Below are positions 21,449 to 31,183 of a stretch of 64,000 bases of DNA, piece after piece. Source of the DNA: Sipunculus nudus. Taxonomy: Eukaryota > Annelida > Sipuncula > Golfingiida > Sipunculidae. The notes under the pieces were generated by a model that saw only the letters and a list, made by a program, of their open reading frames with translations, ran no database searches and was not told the origin of the DNA. Both the position numbers and the translations under genes were made by a program. Numbering within the stretch: the first letter of the stretch is position 1; the number at the start of each line of letters is the position of its first letter. The DNA lies in NCBI GenBank assembly GCA_026874595.1, contig CM049308.1, positions 45,951,327 to 46,015,326 of the forward strand. The letters are read 5' to 3'.

Positions 21449-22182
21449 CCTGCCAAAAAATTAACAGGCTTTACACAATCGGTCCATTTTCTATTGTTAG
21501 TATATGGACAATTGATTTAAACATGACACAAACGTTCAAATGAATCGTCCTTTACTAGAGAAGGAAGATTTTTTATTAATGAAAATAAACACTAAATTAA
21601 GTAAAATATTAATATTTTTGTATTTCAAAACAATATCATAGTTTATATTAACCAATTCCGACGAACAAATAATAGGAAACATACGACGAGATACTAAATA
21701 TTAAAATGCTAAACATGATTATAAAAGTATACATGGCCTACAGGCTTAATGCGAACCTGTGCAATAGAATATACGTCAGGTATAATCCTTCCATGCTGGA
21801 CCGTTACTTTCAAATACATGTGTGACATGTAAATGTGCAATTCAATCACTGAACATTCTGAACCCGAGTGTCTGCACCAATTACACAAACGTCACTGCTG
21901 ATATATGAAATGGATGCACACAGCACAAAAATGATTTTAAGTGGCACCACCAATCTTGTGTACAAGAAAGCCATCGAAGTTGTATGGACATGAAAGATTT
22001 CAAGCTGATACTTCAAATCACTGTTAGGCCATGTGCACAGATGCAGGGTTACAACTAGAACACCAGTAGTTAACAAGCGACAACTTGTCTCCACTGAAAT
22101 CAGAGTGGTACGGGTGAAGTGACGGATGGACTGAGTGGTCTGTCACACCACTGCTGAATATAGTCAAGTAAAACTCTAAGTA
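21449..22182. other. Noncoding stretch
   Basis: No coding similarity recognised. A ggcaccaccaatcttgtgtac block at about 21942 resembles the ggcgcc-containing dispersed repeats at 22360 and 23135. Confidence 0.5.
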
Positions 22183-22570
22183 AAGGGCATTAATTTATTT
22201 TACAAAAAAGGGAAGGCAAGTAGCTCAACCTATCTTGTTTAGGTTACAAATTTCGAAGATGGATGAACATGCCAAATTTCAGACCAAAACCTTAACCCAC
22301 TCCAGAGATAATTTTCACCCAAAGCACATTTATGGATGGATGCCATGGGAAAAAAATTGCAGATGGCGCCAACTGTCTTGGGTACATGATGAAGTCCAAG
22401 ATTTATGTATATGCACCATTTTATGCCAATACTTGGAATCACTCCTGAGAAAAGGGAATTAATTTATTCTATGAAAACGGAAAGTTAAGTGGCGCGACTT
22501 GTCTTGTTTATGAGAAAACTTTTCAAGATGGATGAACATGCCAAATTTCAGACCAATACCTAACCCCCAG
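22183..22570. repeat. Two direct copies of a ~269-bp-spaced repeat
   Basis: aagggcattaatttattttac (22183) recurs as aagggaattaatttattctat (22452), and gatggatgaacatgccaaat with ttcagacca recurs after each. The second copy is cut short near 22570. A ggcgcc-type element (gatggcgccaactgtcttgg) lies between the copies. Confidence 0.8.
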
Positions 22571-22635
22571 CAAGGTGAAACTAAACTGAACTTAAGAGCC
22601 CTGACAGTTTCCAGGGCTACAGGCATCCATCAGGT

Positions 22636-22790
22636 GTCAACATGCAGCCTTGGGGGCATGGCACCCATGAAGTGATCACATGCAGCCTTAAGGAACATGG
22701 CACCAATGAGGTGTCCTCATGCAGCCTTGAGAGGCATGGCATCCATGAGGTGATCACATGCAGCCTTGAGAAAAAGGGAGCTGAACTGAT
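22636..22790. repeat. Minisatellite, ~38-39-bp unit, about four copies
   Basis: Units start at 22636, 22674, 22712 and 22751 with tgatcacatgcagcctt or variants and end ggcatggcacccatgagg or variants. The last copy decays into gagaaaaaggg. Confidence 0.9.
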
Positions 22791-22799
22791 CTTATGACC

Positions 22800-22910
22800 C
22801 CTAGGAAACTCTGTGCACTCATTAAACTCTTGACCTGTAAAAGGCTGCACTGAGTGAACTCTTGACCTATATCTATAGCTGCACTGAGTGAACTCTTGAC
22901 CTGTTGTGAA
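22800..22910. repeat. Short tandem repeat, ~35-44 bp
   Basis: gctgcactgagtgaactcttgacct occurs twice in full and once in a degenerate form (tgtgcactcattaaactcttgacctg). Confidence 0.8.
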
Positions 22911-22999
22911 ATCTGATACAGTTTTATAGATACAGACAGAATTTTGGCCTGTTGGTAAATCTGTTTACACATACTGAAAAACTTTAGCTGAAATAATTT

Positions 23000-23470
23000 T
23001 TTTTTTCAAACTGACATATAAGACTTTTTATCAAAATGTTTAGAATAATGTAAGATGCAGCTCCTACTGTTCCTGAGAAATTATGGGTTAATGTACTGAT
23101 AACCGATGACCTCCGCACAAGAAAGATTGATGCAGGTGGCGCCACCAATACCTAAATTTCATATATGACTCATGTGACAAACATTGGCATAAAATTTGGT
23201 GATGATAGCTCCAGCCGTTTCTGAGATGGTAATTTTAGTATGCTTTTATGACAGATGACAAAGTTCAACTTCCTGTAATTAACCCAGCCAAAAATCACCG
23301 AACAAGGGCCATTCGAACGAAATTGAGAGGGACTGTTCTGGGAATAATTTCTGTGAAATATTGGACAATTTGGCTCAACAGTTTCGGAGAAAAAAAATTT
23401 AAAATATTTTTTAGCTTTTCTACTATAAAAACTAAGAAAATGCAGTTAGCCAATTTTAATGTACTGTTAC
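23000..23470. repeat. Dispersed repeat family shared with 7.8-8.1 kb
   Basis: Two copies of a tgatg-agctcc-gc-gtt-ctgaga block (about 23050 and 23200), a ggtggcgccaccaatacc word at 23136, and the cattcgaacgaaattgagag...atgcagttagcc block (23312-23455). The last aligns with 7835-7975 over about 140 bp. The open frame at 23248-23541 is an artefact of this repeat. Confidence 0.75.
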
Positions 23471-23535
23471 GGAACCTAATATCAACAGATCACGCAGTCG
23501 ATTACAAATTCTGTTATGGAGATAAAAAAATGATT

Positions 23536-24302
23536 CTGTAACACTAGGCAGCGTGAAATGTCTAGGGGAATGAATAAAGAATTCAGTGGTTTTTTCTTAA
23601 AAATCATTTATTTTTTTATTCTTAAAATAATTTATTCTTAAAAAAACCTAACATTACAATTCACTAAATCAATACAATTTTACAGTATAACAACAGTACA
23701 ACAGCAAATCAATACAATTACACAGTATTATAAATAAAGTGTACAGTACCTGGATACCACCACTTTCATAGCGACAACAAGTCCTTTAAAATGTATAATC
23801 CAGATGAACAGTTCACATAAATCTTCTCAGAGAATAAAAGTCCAGTTCAATCACAAAATCAATTTGTTGTAATCCAAAAGTGAAGTTCTGATAGTGATTC
23901 CAAAGGCAAACTGAAGACTAATTAAAATCCGATACATGTTATCGGAAAGACCCACAAACTGACTCGCACTCTTCCGTGTACGCTGGAATATTTCTCTCTC
24001 CTCTCTCCTCTAAAACACAGCCCCCTATTTATAACTTTTCATACGAAAATTCTAGAAAATTCTATTTCACCAACAATCCAAAAGAACCTAACATAAAACA
24101 CACGCCCAAAGAACATCACAAGACACGCGCCCAAAGAGCGCGACCAGCCAAGAAAGTTCCAGATTAGTGTGATCGCTGTATTTCTACATTCCGCGAGAGT
24201 TCAGCAGGTGCGGTTATTTATAGCAGCGCACAGGTTTTGGGACTGACACGAAACTGAATGCCTACAGACACATGTACCACTGTAAAAGAGAAATCTGTAA
24301 AA
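23536..24302 (-). repeat. Probable 3' LTR of the Gmr1-like element
   Basis: It lies directly after the polypurine tract and has promoter-like content: minus-strand TATAAATA at 24033-24026 within ataaatagggggc, and a second TATAAATAA at 24222-24214. AATAAA words lie near 23580-23640. The inner edge is set by the purine tract. The outer edge is uncertain, because TG/CA ends are not clear and I see no second LTR in the window. Confidence 0.45.
24026..24033 (-). promoter_or_regulatory. TATA box in the Gmr1-like LTR
   Basis: TATAAATA followed by GGGGGC on the minus strand, placed within the putative LTR, where a retroelement promoter is expected. Confidence 0.4.
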
Positions 24303-24313
24303 CTTCCCCTCCT
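24303..24313 (-). other. Polypurine tract of the Gmr1-like element
   Basis: The minus strand reads aggaggggaag about 95 bp after the RNase H stop, just ahead of the LTR-like block. Confidence 0.6.
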
Positions 24314-24405
24314 GTAAGAATTGCGATCACAATCACTTAATTGTTACAATATTTAATAAATCATCCTATTTACAACATTTATAACATCTCGCTTACAACA
24401 TTTCA

Positions 24406-25030
24406 TTAACATCTCGATAAGCAGTCAGCAAGTACATTGTCTTTTCCTTTAATGTGTCTGATTTCAAGATTGTAATCCTGCAAAAACAAACTCCATCTCA
24501 ACAATCTTTGATTTTTACACTTCAACTTGTTCATGAACGTGAGGGGATTGTGATCACTGAAGACATTGATAGGCTTGACTGATGAAGTAACATGAATTTC
24601 AAAATGTTGCAATGCCAAAATCAAAGCCAAACATTCTTTTTCAATAGTGAAGTAGTTTTACTGGTTTGCATTAAACTTTCTTTAAAAAATAACAAATTGG
24701 ATGATCTATGCCATCACTGCCTTCTTGTAACAACACAGCCCCAGCAGCAGTATCACTAGCATCTACAGCTAACCTAAAAGGTACAGAAAAGTCTGGAGCT
24801 ACCTAAACTGGTAAACTTTGCAGAATTGCTTTCAAATTTTGAAATGCATTTTCACACTGAACATTCGATACAAACTCTTGTTTCTTCTTTAACATATTAG
24901 TCAAAGGTTCAGCTACAGCAGAAAAATTTGGACGAAACAACCTGTAGTACCCAACCATACCAAGAAAACGCATTATTTGCTTTTTTCCGGTCTAGGAAAT
25001 GCAGAAAAGGACTTACTATAGCAACAACAG
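24406..25030 (-). pseudogene. Gmr1-like RT connection and RNase H
   Basis: In order: IMRFLGMVGYYRLF (connection), LAVDASDTAAGAVLLQEG (first catalytic Asp), FTIEKECLALILALQHFEIH (Glu), VFSDHNPLTF (Asp), LRWSLFLQDYNLEIRHIKG and DNVLADCLSRC before the stop. All four catalytic acids remain. Decay shows as a TAG after LQSLPV (near 24810), a frameshift after CYFLKK (near 24675) and shifts around 24985-25030. This region exists once in the window; the array units lack it. Confidence 0.85.
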
Positions 25031-25031
25031 G

Positions 25032-25850
25032 TTATACTTGACCCTGCCCTACAATATGACCCAAAAATGTTACTTGTGCATGACAAAACTCAGATTTTAC
25101 TAATTTGATGGTCAGACGTGCTTCGCTGAGTCTTTCGAAGAGGTCGCGAAGAATTTGCAGATGTTTCTCCCAGGTGTCGCTGTACACGTTAAGGTCATCA
25201 ATATATGTGTCGCAGCCCTGAATATCCTTGACAACCATACGGATGAGGTGTTGGAACGTGGCTGGCGAGTTCTTCATGCCAAACGGCATAACTTTATACT
25301 GGTAAAGTCCTCGCGGCGGACACTTCTTCCACTCGTTCTGTCAGCGGAACTTGCCAGAATCCTTTTAGCAAGTCAGACTTGGAGACATATCTGGAGCTAC
25401 CGACTCTATCAATACAATCATCGATCTGCCGAATCAGGAACGTGTCAGTCTTGGTGACAGAGTTCAGTTTTTGATAATCTGTGCACATATGGTAACTTCC
25501 ATCTCGTTTTGGCAAAAGAATACATGGTGAACTCCAGTTACTGTTACTAGGTTCAATAAAATCATTGCCCAGCAAATATTGAAGTTCATCTTGTAGATAC
25601 TTTTGCTTTTCTGGATTCAGTCTATAAGGATGTTGCATGACTGCGCTTGCCTCGCCAACATCGACGTCATGGTACAATATGTTAGTTCGCGTTGGAATGT
25701 CACTAAACAAATGTTCATAATTCTGCAGCAGGTTCTTGAGGTCTTTTAGTTGTTGTACAGTAAGGTGTGACAGTTTGGCATCCAGGTTGTTAAGCAGGTC
25801 TGAGTTTTAAAGTGGTACTGTCCACACTGAATGTCTACATCACACAATCA
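25032..25850 (-). pseudogene. Gmr1-like reverse transcriptase
   Basis: It starts in the INT-RT linker (LSHLTVQQLKDLKNLL), then LFSDIPTRTN, GNDFIEPSNSNWSSPCILL, KRDGSYHMCTDYQKLNSVT, VSKSDLLKGFWQVPLTE (first catalytic Asp), a frameshift near 25290, then VMPFGMKNSPATFQ, YIDDLNVYSDTWEKHL (catalytic pair) and FLGHIVGQGQV before a TAG near 25034. Apart from indels the active site is intact. It is unrelated in detail to the plus-strand RT of the array units, so two different Ty3 lineages meet here. Confidence 0.88.
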
Positions 25851-25881
25851 GTATCTAATTTAACTGGGGCCGGGTCAGTTT

Positions 25882-27003
25882 TTAAACAATTAACAGCAGT
25901 AACATTATGTACGACATCTGATGTTCTATATTAACATGGCACAGTTGTTTTTTCTGTTGCCTAAATGGTGTTAACAGTATGTAATTTAAATCACTGACTT
26001 TCTTGTCAACAATGTTAGGAACAAAATACCTAGCTTGCAGAGGTCTGCCAGGGATAGGTAGTAAGGCAAGGACCTTTTCACCAGGTTCAAACGTCCTGCT
26101 TACAGTGTGCTTGTCATACCTTGCCCTCATTTTACTTTGTGCAGATTTTAGATTAGACCTTGCAATCTCACAAGCATTGTGTAGTTTAGTGCGAAAGTCT
26201 GAGACATATTGCAAAAAAAATAGGGGAATCAGGATTTTCACACAAAAGTTTTTCGTAAAGCAGTTTCAATGGACCGTGAACTCCGTGTCCGAAAAGTAGT
26301 TCAAAGGGAACGAAACCCAAGGACTCTTGAAAGGATTCTTTGACAGCAAACAGCAATAGGTTGGATTCCTTCATCCCAGTCTTTCTATGGTCATAACAAT
26401 AAGTCCTAATCATGTTTTTAATGTTTGGTGAAAAACGCTCGAGGGCATCCTGACTTTCAGGATGGTATGGCGAAGAGCTGTACTGTTTTATACCAAGCTC
26501 AAGCATAACTCGCTTGAATATGCCAGACATAAAATAAGACCCTTGGTCAGACTGGACAGATTTCGGTAATCCAAAAGTTGTAAAAAAAACTTGGTCAGAG
26601 CCTTGACAACACTTTTGACATTAATTTTGCGCAATGGTATTGCCTCAGGGAACCTGGTAGATGCGCACATAATTGTCAGCAAGTATTAATGTCCAGATTT
26701 TGTTTTGGGCAGTGGTCCAACACAATCAACAATAAGCCTACTAAATGATTTCTCGAATGCAGGAATAGGATTATGTGGGGCTTCAGGAGGATTCTGATTG
26801 CCTGAGGTTAGGCCAATAGAAGTGTGTACTAACTTTCTGAGAAGTTTTATTTATACCAAAATGGCCAGACAAAGGAGCCTCATGTGTCATGCTTAGAACT
26901 TCTTTGCGAAAGGTTATGGGCATTACTATTTGATGTTTGATGGCCAACTCATGATCAGCGCATACATCAGGTGGTCACCATTTACGCATAAGCACTCAAT
27001 TTT
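25882..27003 (-). pseudogene. Unit 1, Gmr1-like integrase, reading into its native RT
   Basis: N-terminal HEAPLSGHFG gives the two His of the zinc site, but the Cys pair is missing: HFYWP is followed at once by the QNPPKAPLKP-type linker. The core includes LTIMCASTRFPEAIPL, QSDQG (second Asp) and HPESQDALERF (Glu). The C-terminus YVSDFRTKLHNACEIA, FEPGEKVLALLPIPGRPLQARYF ends NIEHQMSYIM. Unlike units 2-6, the codon after SD is TTA rather than a stop, so the C-terminus stays open into the RT linker. Private damage includes a stop in the KW-PPDV block near 26973 and a frameshift near 26590. Confidence 0.85.
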
Positions 27004-27303
27004 TGACATCGAAACAAACTGGGTTCTGTGACAGTTCATCTTTAAAAACTGCCTTGGGGACATTCATGAAATATCAGGGTCCTTATGCTGTCTGCGATAA
27101 GTTCTGACCTTGAAAATGCTGCATCCTGTACGTGCGAGTCGTTAGATGAGCCACTAGTGACTCCCTGAGTGTTATTTTCTGGACCATTTTCCTCATGTGT
27201 GTTTTCTTGGCCATAGATCTTGTTACAGCACATGAAGGATACAAACCAGGAATTTCCTGACTTTCAGGATCACTTTCCTGATTAAGTGACGGCTTTTCTG
27301 TCA

Positions 27304-27715
27304 CTATTGGAACAGGCTGTACTTTGTCACCTGCAACATCATGCCTAGCAGCAACTGAATTCCCTTAAAAGGTAAAGTAGTTCGTATGCCCACAGTAAAA
27401 TTTCTAGAAATCAAATCTGAATTTAAATGTGTACTGTGAAGCAGAACTGAAGTGTGCTTGACTGAAAACACACCATTAACAAGTGCATGTACACCAGTAA
27501 AAGACCTATTAGAAAATGGCATGTTTGCTAAAATAAGAGATTGGCCTGAACCATTGTCCCTCAAAATTCTAATAGGGGTAGAATCTGAAAAATCACTTGA
27601 AAGTGACAAAAAACCATCATGTATGAATGGCTCAAATAACTCCATTTCAGAGTCAGGAGAGGAATCTGCTACCTCAGTTTCATCCAAAAAAGAATTGACA
27701 CTGACAGTGTCAGGA
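27304..27715 (-). pseudogene. Unit 1, Gmr1-like protease region
   Basis: An acidic linker (ETEVADSSPDSEMELFEPF) leads to a retropepsin active site reading RDNGSGQSLIL, where family members have D-T/S-G. It continues to LNSDLISRNFTVGIRTTLPF and GIQLLLGMML, the block that follows the protease core in this family. Downstream toward integrase, PSCAVTRSMAKK is recognisable at about 27210-27240. DTG to DNG would probably disable the enzyme. Other units read DNGLS, DNGSS or DNSLS here. Confidence 0.75.
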
Positions 27716-27734
27716 TAAACTTTTTTTCAGAGCC

Positions 27735-28279
27735 ATTAAAGGAATCTACATACTTATTACAATCAAATTCTTCATGAGTGTCAACTTCTGTTTGTCATAA
27801 GAGGACCTGGCCTCATTTAAGATACTCTCGCAAAAGTCATAAAAGGACTTAGCTTTATTTAGAGGATACTCCTCGCAGGAGTCTTGAAAGGACCGAGCCT
27901 TATTACGTTCCTCGCAGGAATCAAATGAGGTTTTACCCCGCAAGCTACGAATTCTTCTTTGGATTCAGACGGCACGTTGGCCTCCGTAGCATAAAACTCT
28001 TTTTTTCAGAGTCAATAAAGGAGTTGTACCCCTTATTTAGATGAAAGAGACTGGCTCTTGTATTATGCTATGCATAGATTTTGAGACAAAACCAGAAGGT
28101 TTACGCCATGGTTTATTTGCAAGTTTCCAGCAGTCAGATATTAGATGACCTTTTTGCAGTAATTATAGATTTACTTTGAAAATGACTGGCCTTGGTTGGA
28201 TTCAGACGCAGTGGACGTGGACTCAGGTGTAGCAATGGACTTTGCTGAACTATCAGGACTACCCCAAGTTCCCCTACAG
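27735..28279 (-). pseudogene. Unit 1, Gmr1-like gag C-terminus with decayed zinc knuckle
   Basis: The minus strand encodes a Ser/Thr-rich stretch (SIATPESTSTASESNQ), then YNYCKK, a one-base gap, then GHLISDCWKL. This is a C-x2-C-x4-H-x4-C knuckle in which the first Cys is Tyr. Further on, three to four imperfect peptide repeats of the form KA(R/K)SF-DSCEE (about 27930-27800) are encoded by a ~45-bp DNA repeat before the acidic protease leader. Recognisable gag ends at about 28279, next to a pyrimidine-ag acceptor-like sequence. Confidence 0.65.
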
Positions 28280-29512
28280 ATAAAGATATAAATATTATAT
28301 GATGTGCTAATGCCTAGGCTGTTTTATCCTAGAGAGCCGCCTATTCTTAGTATATTTTCTACCTCATTTAACATTTCATAAAACGTATAGATAATTACAA
28401 GCATAAATAAATCCTTACAATAATAAAACAATGCAGATATTTAAAGCCCAACTTTTAAGAATACTGAAAAGCCCGCTCATCTTTTTGCAGCCCTAAAAAG
28501 TTCTTACCGAATTCTCAGGAAATTCTACATAGAATTACAGTAACTTCAGGTTGTATATCTCAGTTTATGAGACAAACTAATATATTCTAATAACTAATAT
28601 TTTTATATAATATAACTGCATAAATATTATCATAAACATATTTCAAATCTTACAAATAATACATACAGCTCGAATAACCATTCTAGTCACTATAAGTAAA
28701 ATAAAGGAACACTGCTGTACATAGGCACTGTACCCTACATACACCCCAAATCCCTCCTTTGTCTTATTTGAATTCAAATCATATATGTACCTAAATTGTT
28801 TTTGCACAACCTTGCCCTGTGACTCTTTGAACTGTACCCCTATGTGATACCGCTTCTCTCTGTCAGCCAAGCAGGCTTACATAATCCCACTACATAACAC
28901 CAGACCCTACAGCCTCCTGGGCTTATCCAAATATCACAGCCACATGCACCTGCCCGAGATTAATCCCTCAAGCATATACATTTACCTCCGTGAGATAAGC
29001 AATTTCTAAATCCCTCAACACTGTGGGTCGTTAGTAATTAATCACAGCCTGACTGATCTTACCAACAGACACACCTCACACCCTTTGCCTTTGGTATAAT
29101 TTAGCACACACACTATTTCAATTAAGACAGTTGTGCACTTACTCATAAACCATTTTCTCCAGCTGTTTTACTTGGCAGCCAATAGCCCCACACTATATAC
29201 ATATCCTTGACTGTAATGATTAATTGATCTAATAATCTGTTCCTAGGTAAGCGTTACACTATATCTTATTTCAATACACAGTCCTTGTCCATACTGATTA
29301 TACACCCCTCCCCTTCCCTCCTAGACCAACTGCCCTGTCGTGGCACATTCTTTATTTATTTCTTTCTTTTCTTCTGCGACTAGAAATCTTTACCAAGTCT
29401 CCCCCTCCCCCCACCCAAACTTACCTACAAACATCAAACAAAGTCACCACATCTGACAACACATTTTAACACCTACAGGTAATTAAATAATTAATTACCC
29501 TTGCCACATTTC
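28280..29512. other. Central spacer of unit 1, between divergent halves
   Basis: About 1.2 kb without a convincing gene, AT-rich on the left and pyrimidine-rich on the right (cccctccccttccctcc near 29309; ccccctcccccc near 29400). It recurs in every unit (35162-36399, 42048-43282, 48931-50166, 55810-57043, 62695-63929). By position it should hold the leader and possibly the LTR of the plus-strand element and the upstream part of the minus-strand element. I could not identify LTR ends or a primer-binding site. Confidence 0.6.
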
Positions 29513-30613
29513 ATGAGTGACTCTGATCACCATATACCTACTGACAGGGACGACTCTGATTCATACACTACTAGACTAGACGAGACTACGGCGTTAAATC
29601 TCTCTCGAGAATTTAACTGCCTACATATAACAGAACACAACATGACAAGCACAACTGAACAACTCACTCTAGCATTACAAGGGTCCACTAACACAAACAA
29701 ACTTGTCTCTCTCCAATCTAACCTTGAGAGAACAATTAGCAGAGTAGGCCAGTGTGCCTGCAGTAACCCAGGACAGATCAGGCATTATGCAGATCAGATC
29801 AAACAGGCGGCTATCGACCTGGGAAATGACGATAATCTTGTGAAGTCAGTGAATCTGTCCACTCTAGTGGGTATAGTCTCCAGATCTGTGGAATGTTTCT
29901 TGGCCAGAAAAACAACAACAGACAGTGAGGGCAAGTTTGCCCAAAATATCACTTGGCAGGAAATCATTCAACATATAAAATTTACCTTCCTGCCACCTGA
30001 TGACAATGGCTATCTAAAACAAAGACTGACCAAATTCCGACAGAGGCCAAATGTGACACTGGAGGAGCACAATGACACATTTATACAAATGGTTGTCGAC
30101 CTGTATGGCTCTAGCCCTCCTGCAGACAAAACTAAAGAAATTGTTGAGCATTACGCTCGCAGTCTAAGCAGTGCTGTTACTGCAAGGGCAGTCATAAAAT
30201 GTCAAGACATAGACCAGGCAATGCAAACAGCTAGAAACATGCTGCATGATGATCTTGCTTTCCAAAAATTGGGGAGAGACACTGACACAAGAGAAGAAAT
30301 CCCCATGGAAATAGATCTGATAAACAAACGCTTCCAAAATTTTGGCATCAGGAAGACACAAAATAGACAATACACTATCGTTAGACAGTCACAGAATAAA
30401 AGACCAGACTGCAGCTTTTGCTCCAAACTGGGTCACATACGGAGCCAGTGCTATGCCCTCAAGAGAATAAATTCACAGGGCCAACAAGCCCCACGGGCCC
30501 CTCAGAACCCCACTTGGGCTAAGACCCGCCACACCATATGCACAGACACAACCACAGCACAATACACAATAACCATCACGACAAACAAATGGACCCAGAC
30601 GGGGCTACACTGA
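29513..30613 (+). CDS. Unit 1, Ty3 gag, open frame (366 codons)
   Basis: The ATG at 29513 starts MSDSDHHIPT; the reading open from TTG at 29501 is not needed. The capsid-like region spans residues about 50-260 (ITWQEIIQHIKFTFLPPDD, LEEHNDTFIQMVVDLYG). One CCHC knuckle is C300-C303-H308-C313 (CSFCSKLGHIRSQC). This is the only unit in which gag is uninterrupted: codon 33 is GAA (stop elsewhere), the A-run after ARK is in frame, and codons 170-171 read CAA-AGA where the others have a stop. The 3' end differs from unit 4, whose frame reaches the protease overlap, so the last ~20 residues are probably shifted here. Confidence 0.7.
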   Translation: MSDSDHHIPTDRDDSDSYTTRLDETTALNLSREFNCLHITEHNMTSTTEQLTLALQGSTNTNKLVSLQSNLERTISRVGQCACSNPGQIRHYADQIKQAAIDLGNDDNLVKSVNLSTLVGIVSRSVECFLARKTTTDSEGKFAQNITWQEIIQHIKFTFLPPDDNGYLKQRLTKFRQRPNVTLEEHNDTFIQMVVDLYGSSPPADKTKEIVEHYARSLSSAVTARAVIKCQDIDQAMQTARNMLHDDLAFQKLGRDTDTREEIPMEIDLINKRFQNFGIRKTQNRQYTIVRQSQNKRPDCSFCSKLGHIRSQCYALKRINSQGQQAPRAPQNPTWAKTRHTICTDTTTAQYTITITTNKWTQTGLH

Positions 30614-30751
30614 TCAGTATGGGCGGCTGATTGAACCCATGGTCAGTCAGGTACAGCAGTCTAATGTACAAATTCACGCTGTGCAACCCAAGGAGCAGAA
30701 ATACCCTGACCCTCCTCAAGATATTCTGCATGAGGGATAAACATACAGCCT

Positions 30752-31183
30752 TAATCGATCAGGCGAACAGTCCCAAAATCATTTATACTTGTGAAAGCCG
30801 CATCACAGTATAAACACGGACGCCCCTTCATTAGACTACAATATGCCCAAGCAAGCCTAGAAGCTCTCATTGATACTGGGGCGGCTGTTTCGTTGATGCG
30901 GCATGACACCTTTATGGAATTAAATAAAATAAATAAAAACTTCACCCTCAATGTCCCTCCCCATGGCCTGCAGTCAGTCACAGGTAACAAACTCGTCTTT
31001 ACTGGCGTAACCTACATGCAATTCCTGCATCCTGACACTGCACTACGCCTCTGTGTGGTACCAGATTTTCCACATGACATTATTTTAGGGTGTGATGTCC
31101 TGAATAGGGGACATGCTACACTTGACCTTAAACAAAATATATTAACATGGTACAAACGCATGTTCAAGGTAAAACACGAATAA
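30752..31183 (+). CDS. Unit 1, Ty3 aspartic protease, -1 frame relative to gag
   Basis: The frame is open from just after a TAA near 30749 and contains LVKAASQYKHGRPF, then EALIDTGAAVSLM, with the retropepsin DTGA intact, and DFPHDIILGCDVL, the ILG motif of the C-terminal half. In units 2-4, gag runs to a TGA that overlaps this frame by about 40 bases in the -1 register, as expected if protease was made by -1 ribosomal frameshifting. It ends at TAA 31181-31183. This is one of the best preserved domains of the unit. Confidence 0.75.

Larger units (their letters stand above)
23536..28279 (-). mobile_element. Gmr1-like Ty3 element (integrase before RT), left-most and longest copy
   Basis: Read on the minus strand: gag end with zinc knuckle (about 28150), protease (about 27700-27304), integrase (27003-25882), RT (about 25850-25032), RNase H (about 25000-24406), polypurine tract (24313-24303) and an LTR-like region (24302 to about 23536). 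Integrase ends and RT begins without interruption: the linker LDAKLSHLTVQQLKDL leads into FSDIPTRTNILYHDVDVG. PR-INT-RT-RH is the copia-like order that defines Gmr1-like Ty3 elements. The 5' LTR and gag start are not recognisable. The part right of 25908 is also unit 1 of the tandem array. Stops and frameshifts occur in each domain. Confidence 0.8.

Noticed and set aside
28643-28870. Minus-strand spacer frame as a real gene
   Set aside because: In five of six units it has no ATG (opens at TTG after a stop); kept only as a low-interest finding for unit 5.
29090-29110. TATA-like gtataattta in the spacer as a promoter
   Set aside because: Isolated AT-rich word in AT-rich DNA with no defined LTR edges to place it.
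30164-30426. Minus-strand frames repeated in each unit over gag (cysteine- and phenylalanine-rich)
   Set aside because: Antisense shadow of the plus-strand gag; conserved only because the units are near-identical copies.
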